The notes: generated by a model not told the origin, from the letters alone. A stretch of DNA of 6,278 bases from CAYQAJ01 sp964415245 (GCA_964415245.1 CAYQAJ010000300.1:1-6278); one strand, 5' to 3'. Positions 1 through 6,066 are shown, numbered from the stretch's first letter. Numbers and translations: made by a program.

Positions 1-167
1 TTCAGATGGAAAACCGCCTGCACGACATGGCCCCGTTCGGTGTGGTCGCCAGCACGATGAAATTCGAGGTAACGCACGACGGCGACGCACGCGAGAAGGG
101 AACCATCAAATTCAAGCTCGCTGAAGTGGGCAAAGACGCCAAGTCGGACTTGCCCGACGCGAAGTAG
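1..167 (+). CDS. Secreted-protein paralogue, 3' end only (unknown function)
   Basis: Open from the left edge (first complete codon at base 3) to a TAG stop at 165-167, leaving 54 C-terminal residues. They contain MENRLHDMAPFGVVAST and end EVGKDAKSDLPDAK. About 28 of 53 aligned residues match the C-terminus of the complete gene 70 bases downstream, including MENRLH, APFGV and EVGKDAKS, so the two are tandem paralogues. The visible part has no catalytic motif. By analogy with its neighbour the full protein is probably exported and about 240-250 residues long. The two hand-counted lines covering this piece are 60% and 55% GC, above the sampled value for its paralogue. Function is unknown. The reading frame and relationship are directly visible; export is inference. 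Confidence 0.85.
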   Translation, partial: QMENRLHDMAPFGVVASTMKFEVTHDGDAREKGTIKFKLAEVGKDAKSDLPDAK

Positions 168-224
168 CGGCGCACCGCTGGCACGAGTGGTCGCACGCCG
201 TGTCGGATACCTTGCCTGCAAATC

Positions 225-230
225 GGAGGG
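225..230 (+). promoter_or_regulatory. Ribosome binding site deciding the GTG start at 238
   Basis: GGAGGG sits 7 bases before GTG 238 and nothing comparable precedes the in-frame GTG at 187. It fixes the start so that the signal peptide is N-terminal. Confidence 0.75.
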
Positions 231-237
231 CCATCAC

Positions 238-978
238 GTGAACCTGCACAAGAGCCCATTGGTAGCAGCGACGGTGGCCGTCGCATTCTTGGCGGTGGCA
301 TGCGTCACAGCCCCACTTCGTGCCGATGGTTTGATCTACCAGTTGCCCGAGGACGGCACGTCGGCGCGATTCAGCTTGGCGATCAAGGCTATAAGTCCGA
401 CAGGCGTTGAGGAAAAGAGGTCGGGATCGCTGACGTTGAGCTCGGTCGGCAGTGCTCAGGTCGATGGCCAGGCATGTCGCTGGATCGAAGTGAGAATGGA
501 AATGAAAGCTGCAAAGGAAACGGATGAGGCTGAGCCCATTACCGTTAAGGTACTTGTACCTGAGAAAAACTTGACGCGCGGGCAAGACGGATGGGCAAAC
601 ATGAAGAAGGCTTGGCTGAAGATTGGTACCGATTCGAATCCGCGCCCGATTAAGGACTCAAAAAGTCAGGATTCCGGTCTTATGACGTGCTTCCTCAGTG
701 GTCCACTTGGCGACGCGAAGCACTTACCGCCGGTCGACGTTAATAGTGGCATCGGTAATTTGCGCTGCGAGGGGGTACGCGGGTCGGCGCGAATGAATGT
801 CGCAAACGTGAGCATTGTTATGGAGAATCGTTTGCACGAAATCGCTCCATTCGGGGTAATCACTAGTACGATTCGAATCGATGCCAAACGTGAAGGACGG
901 GTAGACGCAAGCACCATCTCATTGACGCTCGTCGAAGTGGGAAAAGATGCTAAGTCGGAGATGCCCGACGCGGAGTAG
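238..978 (+). CDS. Putative secreted or lipoprotein-like protein, planctomycete family of unknown function
   Basis: A 246-residue protein. The GTG start at 238 is chosen over an in-frame GTG at 187 because a strong GGAGGG (225-230) lies 7 bases upstream and translation then opens with a signal peptide: MNLHKS, a hydrophobic core at about residues 8-22, and PLRAD. Cleavage could follow A29 (LRA-D) by signal peptidase I. L-A-V-A-C22 is a weak lipobox alternative. The mature part begins with GLIYQLPEDG, then shows alternating strand-like segments and VRMEMK, VLVPEKNL and ENRLHEIAPFGV motifs. Outside the signal it has only three cysteines (C80, C151, C177) and no catalytic signature. The style matches a family I recall from Pirellulales genomes, without known function. 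It is the downstream member of a tandem pair; three hand-counted 60-base lines are 50-52% GC, clearly below neighbouring genes. Role at the cell surface or periplasm is inferred only. Confidence 0.85.
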   Translation: MNLHKSPLVAATVAVAFLAVACVTAPLRADGLIYQLPEDGTSARFSLAIKAISPTGVEEKRSGSLTLSSVGSAQVDGQACRWIEVRMEMKAAKETDEAEPITVKVLVPEKNLTRGQDGWANMKKAWLKIGTDSNPRPIKDSKSQDSGLMTCFLSGPLGDAKHLPPVDVNSGIGNLRCEGVRGSARMNVANVSIVMENRLHEIAPFGVITSTIRIDAKREGRVDASTISLTLVEVGKDAKSEMPDAE

Positions 979-990
979 CCTCAGTTTCGA

Positions 991-1016
991 AAACCCCGGC
1001 CTGCCGGCCCGGGGCT
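991..1016. terminator. Likely bidirectional intrinsic terminator between converging genes
   Basis: Stem CCCCGG (994-999) pairs with CCGGGG (1009-1014) and can extend by two more pairs past a one-base bulge, closing on a TGCC loop. On the plus strand it starts 16 bases after the stop of the secreted-protein gene but is followed only by CTGTT. On the minus strand the stem is followed directly by TTTT, the better terminator polarity, about 100 bases beyond the radical SAM stop. Convergent gene order fits a shared terminator. The structure is read by eye, with no folding energy computed. Confidence 0.6.
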
Positions 1017-1052
1017 GTTCAAAAGCGGCGCGACGCCCAACATCGCGCAAGC

Positions 1053-1081
1053 CATGCTCACCCGCTTCGCGTGAGAGCATG
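1053..1081. other. Imperfect stem-loop downstream of the radical SAM gene
   Basis: CATG-CTCAC (1053-1061) pairs with GTGAG-AG-CATG (1071-1081), nine pairs with a two-base AG bulge and a nine-base loop. It lies 31 bases past the stop at 1113 in the minus-strand 3' region. No T-run follows on either strand, so it is more likely an mRNA 3'-end structure than a terminator. Confidence 0.35.
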
Positions 1082-1112
1082 ACACGCACCGGAGAATGGC
1101 GCGCGGCAAAGA

Positions 1113-2084
1113 TCACGCGCCGCTGTACTTCCGTCCCTGCCAGGTGTCGCGGCGCTCCAGCTCCGCATGAAGCGCGCGTCGCACCGCGGGTTTGTCGAGG
1201 CACCACGATGGCCCGACGAAGTAGTCGGGAGGCGCTTCGCCGCTGACGCGCTCGACGACCATTGTCGGCGGCAGCAGCTCGAGAAACTCGACCAGCACGT
1301 CGAGGTACGCGTGGCGCTCGATCAGCGCCACTTCGCCCCGCGCCACCTGATCGGCCAGCGGCGTGTTCTTCACCGCGTACAGGTTGTGGATTTTCACCGA
1401 GTCGAGGCCCAGCCGCGCGACCTCGCGGGCCGTGGCCAGCATGTCGATCTTCGTTTCGCCGGGCAGGCCCAGGATGACGTGGGCGCACAGCTCGAAGCCC
1501 CGCAGGCGCGCCCGAACAAGCGCATCGGTCATCGCATCGTGGTGGTGGCCGCGATTCATCCAGTCGAGCGAGCGGTCGTGTATCGACTGCATGCCTAGCT
1601 CAAGCGACAGGTACGTCTCGCCGGCCAGCCGCTGAAGCAGATCGAGCACGTCGTCGGCCACGCTGTCGGGCCGCGTGCCGTTCGCCAAGCCCACCACCTG
1701 CTCGTGCGCCAGGGCCTGGCGATACAGCGGTTCCAGCCGCTCGACCGGGGCATAGGTGTTGGTGGCCGGCTGGAAGTAGGCCAGGAACCGGTCGCAGTCG
1801 TACCGACGCTTTATCCGGCGGATTCCTTCGGCGATCTGTCCGGCAATGCCCTGGCGTGGGAGTCGGCGGCTGGGGCCGAAGCTGCGGTTATCGCAAAAGG
1901 TACAGCCCCCCACCGCCACCGATCCATCGACGTTCGGGCATGTGAAGCCGGCGTCGACGCTCACCTTCTGAATCCGCTGCCCAAACCGCCGGCGCAAGTA
2001 AAAACCGTACGGGTAAAAGCGTAGCCCGGCCGTGCGCCAGCAGGCGTTATCGAGGGCTAGCGGAGGCAAATGCGTTGACGACAA
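1113..2084 (-). CDS. Radical SAM protein, TIGR01212/YhcC family
   Basis: A 323-residue protein with the family's cluster motif C49-x11-C61-x2-C64 inside VDAGFTCPN...GGCTFCDN, which should bind the 4Fe-4S cluster that cleaves S-adenosylmethionine. Other family marks are YFQPATNTYAP (103-113), GLANGTRPD (132-140), YLSLELGMQS (158-167), GLPGE (206-210) and KIHNLYAVKNTPLA (231-244), then a C-terminal extension ending WQGRKYSGA. Length is typical. The start is TTG at 2084; an in-frame TAG lies at 2097-2099 and no ATG or GTG precedes the conserved YPYGFYLRRRFG segment, though TTG 2069 is also possible. No clear Shine-Dalgarno is visible. The exact reaction is not established for most members; the Bacillus homologue YtqA has been tied to tRNA wobble-uridine (mnm5s2U-type) modification, so RNA modification is a reasonable guess. 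It is divergent from the FHA gene and alone in its operon here. Confidence 0.92.
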   Translation of the reverse strand: MSSTHLPPLALDNACWRTAGLRFYPYGFYLRRRFGQRIQKVSVDAGFTCPNVDGSVAVGGCTFCDNRSFGPSRRLPRQGIAGQIAEGIRRIKRRYDCDRFLAYFQPATNTYAPVERLEPLYRQALAHEQVVGLANGTRPDSVADDVLDLLQRLAGETYLSLELGMQSIHDRSLDWMNRGHHHDAMTDALVRARLRGFELCAHVILGLPGETKIDMLATAREVARLGLDSVKIHNLYAVKNTPLADQVARGEVALIERHAYLDVLVEFLELLPPTMVVERVSGEAPPDYFVGPSWCLDKPAVRRALHAELERRDTWQGRKYSGA

Positions 2085-2140
2085 GGGAATCGTTGGCTAA
2101 CGTAAAGGCAGGTGGCGCAGCCAGGAAGAGTGCATCTTTC

Positions 2141-2157
2141 GCCCCGTTCATCGGGGC
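2141..2157. other. Perfect 6-bp stem-loop between divergent genes
   Basis: GCCCCG (2141-2146) pairs perfectly with CGGGGC (2152-2157) around a five-base loop, TTCAT. It lies between the radical SAM start (2084, minus) and the FHA start (2222, plus). No T-run follows on the plus strand. It may be a leader structure or an operator-like palindrome; which is undetermined. Confidence 0.35.
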
Positions 2158-2190
2158 ACGCGGCTGGAACAGGCGTTCATCATATATCTG

Positions 2191-2204
2191 CCGCGGTTCC
2201 GCGG
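2191..2204. other. Small GC hairpin in the FHA gene leader
   Basis: CCGCG (2191-2195) pairs with CGCGG (2200-2204) around GTTC. It sits 17 bases before the FHA ATG, just upstream of the weak AAGG (2207-2210), where it could influence ribosome access. It is short and could be chance in GC-rich DNA. Confidence 0.25.
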
Positions 2205-2221
2205 GCAAGGCAGACGCGCGT

Positions 2222-2655
2222 ATGTACGGCGAGCTCGTTCCGGTGGGGGGCGGCGACCCCATTCCGCTTACTAAGAAATCCCTGCGAATGGGACGGCGCG
2301 AAAACTGCGACATCGTTCTTCGCTTCGCCAACATTTCGGCCAATCACTGCCTGCTCAGCGTCGACGAGGGCTATTGGTTCGTGCGAGACCTGGGCAGCCG
2401 TAACGGTATTAAGGTGAACGGCAACCGGATCCGGGGCGATTCGCGCAAGCGGCTCGACCCCGGCGACGTGCTCTCGATCGCCAAGCACGACTACGAGGTA
2501 AAGTACGCCCCCATTGATCTGGGGGCTGTCGGGCCTCCCCCGGCGGAAGACAAGGCCGATTATTTCATGCGGCAGTCGCTGCTGGAACGAGCCGGCCTCG
2601 ACCGCCGCAAGGATGCCGACAAGCGGATCAACGTGCTGAACCTCAAGCCCGGCCA
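2222..2655 (+). CDS. FHA-domain protein, 3' end lost in the assembly gap
   Basis: 144 full codons are visible before the Ns. The forkhead-associated fold spans about residues 3-96, and the phosphothreonine-binding signature is intact: G24-R25 after the first strands, S39-x-x-H42 (ISANH), D56-LGSRNG62 and VNG (65-67), followed by LDPGDVLSIAKHDYEVKYAP. A short linker, GAVGPPPAEDKADYF, leads to a charged, probably helical tail that continues to LNLKPG at the gap. FHA modules dock on phosphothreonine peptides, usually placing such proteins downstream of Ser/Thr kinases, which planctomycetes have in number; no kinase lies in this window. ATG 2222 is preferred because family members I recall begin MYGELVPVGGGDPIPL; the frame stays open upstream to TTG 2075 but that would overlap the divergent gene. 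The Shine-Dalgarno (AAGG, 11 bases away) is weak. The stop is probably not far into the gap. Sequence after the gap in this frame is antisense to the symporter and not part of it. Confidence 0.88.
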
Positions 2656-2755
2656 NNNNNNNNNNNNNNNNNNNNNNNNNNNNNNNNNNNNNNNNNNNNN
2701 NNNNNNNNNNNNNNNNNNNNNNNNNNNNNNNNNNNNNNNNNNNNNNNNNNNNNNN
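2656..2755. other. Assembly gap, exactly 100 N
   Basis: A run of exactly 100 unknown bases, the conventional filler for a scaffold join of unknown length. It removes the 3' ends of two converging genes, the FHA gene from the left and the symporter from the right, and whatever terminator lies between them. Distances and gene adjacency across it rest on scaffolding only. Confidence 0.97.
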
Positions 2756-4311
2756 CCCACTGCGATGGCCACATTCAAGCCCAGGCCGATCAGCCCCGCG
2801 TGAATTCCGGCCACCTTTCCCAGTCCGGCCGACGCCAGCACAAGGGCCGTCATCGTGCCGGCCAGCATGCCCCACAGCGTCGGCCCGGCGCGTAATCTCC
2901 GCCAGTGTAGTCCCAGGAAGAACGCCGGGGCCAACTGCACGAGCAGGTCGAACTTACGATCCAACAGATCGATCAGCGTCGCCTTCTGCCGCAGGAAAAC
3001 CGCCACGCCCGCCAGAACGACGATCAGCGCCCACGACGATGCCTTCCCCACCAGCGTCAAGTGTGCCTGCGAAGCGCCCGGCCGCACAAACCGCCCATAA
3101 AGGTCCTTGGTGAGCATCGACGAAATCGACAACAGCACCGAGTCGGCCGTCGACATGATGCTCGCCAGGATTCCGGCGAACAGCACCACCACCAGCCACC
3201 GCCCGGCCAGCGAGCTTTGCTGCACCTCGCGGCACAGGATCGTGAGAATCTGATCCGACTCGGTGCGGCTCAGCCCCGACACGTGCGCCGCCCCGATGAT
3301 GCCCACGATCACCGCCACCAGCGCGGTTGTGAGGGGAAGAAATGCCATCACTGCCAGGCTGCGTCGCAGGATGGCGCCCGATCGCGCAGCGTAGATCCGC
3401 TGAATCGACTGCGGGTAGAGCGCGCCCCCCAGTCCCACGATCAGCACGTAGCTGAGCCATCCCAGCGATGTCGTCGTACCGGGCGGAGACACGCGCGACG
3501 CTGATCGAGCGGGGGAACTCTCGGCCTGCGGCTCGTCTTCGGGTCGCGACACGTCCGACTTGGCGTGGTACGAAGTCGCCGTCGATTCTGGCGGTGCGAG
3601 GTCGTTGCTCCGCGACACCTGCTCCTCATCGCGCAGCCGTCTGGTCGCATCGGCGAGCGTGCCGAACTCGACAAACACCATTCCCAGCAGCACGGCGAAT
3701 CCCACAAACAGCACGAGCCCTTGGATCACGTCGGTCCAGGCGACTGCGCGGAACCCCCCCAGGGTTTCGTAGGCCACGATGATCAGCGATAGCACGACCA
3801 CGCCCACGATGTAGGCGACGGCCGGATCGTAGTCGGTCAGCCCTTGCAAGGCGCGGCCCATGGCCATGAGCTGCGCGAGTAAGAAGTTGGAGATGGCCAC
3901 GATCATGATGACCGTCGCCGCGATATTGAGCGGCGGCGATCCGAACCGCCGATCAAGAAAGTCGGTCGGCGTAATGAAGCCATGCTTCTTCGCCAGGGCG
4001 AACAGCCCCGGCGCCAACAGCAGGTAGAACACCACGATCGCCGTCATGAAGTGCACGCACAGCGTGAACGAGAACCCGGCGCGGTAGGCATTGCCCGAGA
4101 ATCCAAACAGCGTGTTGCCGCTGTACTGCGTGGCGTAGAGCGTCAGCAACAGGACGACGAACCCCACGCCGCGCCCGGCCAGGTAGAAGTCGCGAAGCGA
4201 GTTCTCGCGACGGGCCTTGTAACCGGCGTAGCCGATGGCCACCAACGACAGCAGGTACACGCCGATGAAGGCCAATTCGAGCGGGCCGAACGGAAGCAAC
4301 TCGGAGGTCAC
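2756..4311 (-). CDS. Sodium:solute symporter family transporter (3' end lost in gap)
   Basis: 518 residues are visible of an inner-membrane SSS-family transporter, which would couple uptake of an unidentified solute to sodium. Membrane helices run at about 12-32, 48-70 (broken helix, TQYSGNTLFGF), 82-106, 127-147, 163-183, 192-216, 284-305, 318-340, 371-395, 421-440 and beyond. The helix with GILASIMSTADS carries S387-T388, matching the Na2 sodium site of PutP and vSGLT, then SMLTKDLYGR. LGGFRAVAWTDVIQG (184-198) and YPQSIQRIYAARS (299-311) are family signatures. Between the sixth and seventh helices sits a hydrophilic Ser/Pro/Glu-rich stretch (about 220-282) that family topology places in the periplasm and which is unusually long. 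The GTG start at 4311 has GAGGAGG seven bases upstream and overlaps the upstream gene's stop (GTGA), indicating translational coupling. The substrate cannot be read from the sequence. Confidence 0.92.
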
Positions 4312-4619
4312 GCGGCGGCCTCCTCGTCAGGCGCTCGGCAAGAATCGTCCGTACGGCTTCCGACGTTCGCGTCGTTGTCGGAATCGTCTTCCTCACCCGG
4401 CCAGCGACTGCGCAACAGCCACGCCGTCAGTGCACTGATCGCCGCCGAGCCGGCAACCGACACCACGGCCCAAACTGGCAGGCCCAGCCAGAACCAGTCG
4501 CCGCCACCGGGCAACAGCCGCCAGTACCAGGGAATTGCCACGGCGAAGAGCGCCGCATACGCCGCCCAAATTCTCCACGAGCGATATAGGCGGACGGATT
4601 CGAATACGCGGTCGGACAT
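4308..4619 (-). CDS. Small two-helix membrane protein, probable symporter partner (DUF3311-like)
   Basis: A 103-residue protein: an Arg-rich N-terminus (SVRLYRSWR), a first membrane helix at about 16-33 (WRIWAAYAALFAVAIPWYW), a short GGGDW turn, a second helix at about 44-69 (WLGLPVWAVVSVAGSAAISALTAWLL), then a hydrophilic acidic tail (EEDDSDNDAN...DEEAAA). The positive-inside rule puts both termini in the cytoplasm. Small two-helix proteins (DUF3311, DUF485, YhdT types) commonly sit directly upstream of sodium:solute symporter genes and are thought to assist them; the LGLPVW...SALTAWLL pattern resembles DUF3311 best, without certainty. ATG 4619 is chosen because a good promoter lies at 4677-4705, which excludes the longer upstream reading; the Shine-Dalgarno is poor. 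Its TGA (4310-4308) overlaps the symporter GTG by four bases, so the two are one operon. The acidic tail is longer than the membrane fold needs. Confidence 0.82.
   Translation of the reverse strand: MSDRVFESVRLYRSWRIWAAYAALFAVAIPWYWRLLPGGGDWFWLGLPVWAVVSVAGSAAISALTAWLLRSRWPGEEDDSDNDANVGSRTDDSCRAPDEEAAA
4319..4325 (-). promoter_or_regulatory. Strong ribosome binding site for the symporter, inside the upstream gene
   Basis: On the minus strand GAGGAGG (4325 to 4319) is seven bases before GTG 4311. It lies within the last codons of the small membrane protein and supports both the GTG start and coupled translation. Confidence 0.75.
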
Positions 4620-4676
4620 GGCGGGTGCCAGTTTGTTGAACTGGAGCCGAACGCAAGCGGTCGAAACGTGCGGCCA

Positions 4677-4705
4677 AGTATAGGCGCACAACACCGCGCG
4701 CACAA
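4677..4705 (-). promoter_or_regulatory. Sigma70-like promoter for the symporter operon
   Basis: On the minus strand TTGTGC (4705-4700) and TATACT (4682-4677) are separated by exactly 17 bases, four of six and five of six matches to the consensus. Transcription would start near 4670, giving a leader of about 50 bases before ATG 4619. Placement and spacing are good; activity is inferred. Confidence 0.55.
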
Positions 4706-4750
4706 AAGCCCACAAATCGTTCGATTCACCGCATTCCCAATTCCCATAAG

Positions 4751-4772
4751 CCCACGGATTCCTATCCGTGGG
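4751..4772. repeat. Perfect 9-bp inverted repeat with 4-base loop
   Basis: CCCACGGAT (4751-4759), loop TCCT, ATCCGTGGG (4764-4772). No T-run follows on either strand, and it sits between two genes that point away from each other, where a terminator would have no transcript to end. A dispersed REP-like element, a regulator-binding palindrome or a leader structure are the alternatives. I have an unverified impression of this palindrome from other planctomycete genomes. Confidence 0.55.
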
Positions 4773-4841
4773 TCCGCCATCCCTGGATTCGGCATGCTTC
4801 CCCAAACACTACGCACTGGCGCCACGGTTCCTCGACTGCAA

Positions 4842-4870
4842 TTGCCCCCAGTGCCCTGTTTCGCTAGACT
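4842..4870 (+). promoter_or_regulatory. Candidate promoter for the glycosyltransferase gene
   Basis: TTGCCC (4842-4847) and TAGACT (4865-4870) are 17 bases apart, four of six matches each. The start of transcription would be near 4877, within the hairpin at 4871-4885 and about 70 bases before ATG 4950. Moderate match only. Confidence 0.35.
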
Positions 4871-4885
4871 CCGCAACCCTTGCGG
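4871..4885 (+). other. Perfect 6-bp hairpin in the glycosyltransferase leader
   Basis: CCGCAA (4871-4876), loop CCC, TTGCGG (4880-4885). It lies just after the candidate -10 box and 64 bases before the start codon. It may be a regulator site over the transcription start or a 5' stabilising hairpin; short enough to be chance. Confidence 0.3.
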
Positions 4886-4949
4886 CGAGATGCTGTCTTC
4901 GTTTCCGCCGCCATCGTCACATGAATGTGGCGGCTATCGGAATCCACCC

Positions 4950-5936
4950 ATGACCATCTCCGTCATCGTGCCCGTCTTCAACGAATGCGACAACGTTGGG
5001 CCGCTTTGTGCACAGCTTGTCGCCGTGATGAACGAGCTGGGCCGACCGTACGAAATCCTGTTCGTCGACGACGGCTCGCGCGACGGCACCGCCGAGCGGC
5101 TCGCCTGTCTGGCCGCCGAGAACGACTGCGTCAAAGTCGTACGCTTTCGCCGAAACTTCGGTCAGACCGCCGCGCTGCAAGCCGGCCTACACTACGCCTC
5201 GGGCGAAACGATCGTCACCATCGACGGCGACATGCAGAACGAGCCGGGCGACATTCCGCGGTTGATCGAAAAGCTCGAAGAGGGATACGACCTGGTGCAC
5301 GGCTGGCGGCGCGAGCGGCACGACCACTGGCTCACGCGCAAACTCCCTTCGCGCGTTGCCAACTGGCTCATTGCCCGCGTCACCCGGTTCCCCATCCACG
5401 ACCTGGGCTGCACGCTCAAGGCCATGCGGCGCGAAATCGCCCTGGAACTGGAGCTGTACGGCGAGATGCACCGCTTCATCCCGATTCTGGCCCATCAGCG
5501 CGGGGCCCGCTGTGCCGAGGTGGTCACGCGGCATCATCCCCGCCGGTTCGGTCAAACCAAGTACGGCTTGGGTCGCACGCTGCGAGTCGTGCTCGATTTG
5601 ATCACGGTCAAGTACCTGCTCGACTACTTCGCCAGCCCCATGAAACTATTGGGCAAGATCGGCCTGTGGTGCGCCTTGGTGGCGATGGTCGCCGGCGCGG
5701 CCACGGTGGGGATGAAGCTTTGGGGCGGCGTCGATATGACCGGCAACCCGCTGCTCATGCTGACCGTGCTGTCGACCATGATGAGCGGGCAATTCATCGG
5801 CCTGGGCCTGTTGGCCGAAGTGAACGCTCGCATCTACTACTCTAGCCGTAACACGCAGCCGTACGCGGTGGCGGAGCTGGTGAACTTCGACGCAGCTTCG
5901 AGCGACGCTGACGTGCCGCGCTCCCGCGCCGCGTGA
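4950..5936 (+). CDS. Family 2 glycosyltransferase, polyprenyl-phosphate sugar transferase type (DPM1/GtrB/ArnC-like)
   Basis: A 328-residue protein with a cytoplasmic GT-A domain followed by two membrane helices (about 232-256 and 267-290), the layout of enzymes that move a sugar from a nucleotide donor to undecaprenyl phosphate. Visible motifs: VPVFNE (7-12), FVDDGSRDGT (38-47) for the nucleotide, RRNFGQTAALQAGL (67-80), the metal-binding D92-G-D94 in IDGDMQNEPGDIPRL, HDLGCTLKAMRRE (150-162), EMHRFIPILAHQRGA (172-186) and RRFGQTKYGLGRT (198-210). The lipid-linked sugar would feed glycosylation of envelope polymers or proteins; the sugar is not readable. ATG 4950 starts right at the conserved first strand, MTISVIVPVFNE. 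An in-frame ATG at 4890 would add 20 unconserved residues; neither has a strong Shine-Dalgarno. The C-terminal tail after NTQPYAV is short and variable. No flippase or acceptor gene is nearby. Confidence 0.92.
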   Translation: MTISVIVPVFNECDNVGPLCAQLVAVMNELGRPYEILFVDDGSRDGTAERLACLAAENDCVKVVRFRRNFGQTAALQAGLHYASGETIVTIDGDMQNEPGDIPRLIEKLEEGYDLVHGWRRERHDHWLTRKLPSRVANWLIARVTRFPIHDLGCTLKAMRREIALELELYGEMHRFIPILAHQRGARCAEVVTRHHPRRFGQTKYGLGRTLRVVLDLITVKYLLDYFASPMKLLGKIGLWCALVAMVAGAATVGMKLWGGVDMTGNPLLMLTVLSTMMSGQFIGLGLLAEVNARIYYSSRNTQPYAVAELVNFDAASSDADVPRSRAA

Positions 5937-5960
5937 CCACAGTACGCGGTCATGTCCTAT

Positions 5961-6030
5961 AAAGCGGAGAGCGGAAAGCGGATTAGATTTCCGGCCCGCT
6001 CTCCGCTTTCCGCTCTCCGCTTTCCGCTTT
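5961..6030. repeat. Perfect 21-bp inverted repeat made of 7-base units
   Basis: The left arm (5961-5981) is three heptads, AAAGCGG, AGAGCGG, AAAGCGG. After a 15-base gap the right side (5996-6030) is five heptads, CCGCTCT, CCGCTTT, CCGCTCT, CCGCTTT, CCGCTTT. Heptads 2-4 of the right side (6003-6023) are the exact reverse complement of the whole left arm, giving a 21-bp perfect stem with a 21-base loop; other registers also pair. It starts 24 bases after the glycosyltransferase stop and ends 36 bases before the queC start. In RNA it would form a very stable hairpin able to slow or stop transcription, though no clean U-run follows. Heptads of this kind appear familiar from planctomycete intergenic DNA, from memory only. 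Confidence 0.85.
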
Positions 6031-6053
6031 TGGGGGAGCTTGCCCCTTCCCAC

Positions 6054-6059
6054 TATCCT
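6054..6059 (+). promoter_or_regulatory. Candidate -10 box immediately before queC
   Basis: TATCCT (four of six) ends seven bases before ATG 6067, so transcription would begin at about the start codon. The only -35 candidate is a poor TTGGGG at 6030-6035 (18-base spacing). No Shine-Dalgarno lies at a normal distance from the ATG. Together this permits a leaderless message but does not prove one. Confidence 0.25.
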
Positions 6060-6066
6060 CCCTACC

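Larger units (their letters stand above)
4620..4949. other. Divergent intergenic region with no gene
   Basis: About 330 bases separate the minus-strand transport operon from the plus-strand glycosyltransferase. The region holds a good minus-strand promoter (4677-4705), a perfect 9-bp hairpin (4751-4772), a weaker plus-strand promoter candidate (4842-4870) and a perfect 6-bp hairpin (4871-4885). Frames open across it have no recognisable domain, RBS or independent start, so I call no gene. Confidence 0.7.

Noticed and set aside
187..237. N-terminal extension of the secreted protein from GTG 187
   Set aside because: It would bury the signal peptide 17 residues in and has no ribosome binding site, while GTG 238 has GGAGGG at ideal spacing.
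2181..2190. CATATATCTG as a -10 box for the FHA or radical SAM gene
   Set aside because: No acceptable -35 element lies at 16-18 bases on either strand.
2756..2803. Continuation of the FHA frame beyond the Ns
   Set aside because: This DNA codes for symporter membrane helices on the other strand, and the frame through a filler gap has no meaning.
4668..4949. 94-residue N-terminal extension of the glycosyltransferase
   Set aside because: The added residues resemble no domain and cross the hairpins and the promoter candidate; the conserved fold begins at ATG 4950.
4925..5845. Long plus-strand frame of 306 codons overlapping the glycosyltransferase
   Set aside because: It is an Arg/His/Ala-rich out-of-frame shadow in GC-rich DNA; the other frame carries all the conserved motifs.
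5961..6030. CRISPR array
   Set aside because: Units are 7 bases, contiguous and in inverted orientation, with no spacers.
6033..6046. GGGG...CCCC hairpin as a second terminator before queC
   Set aside because: Only four pairs form, and the inner bases do not match.
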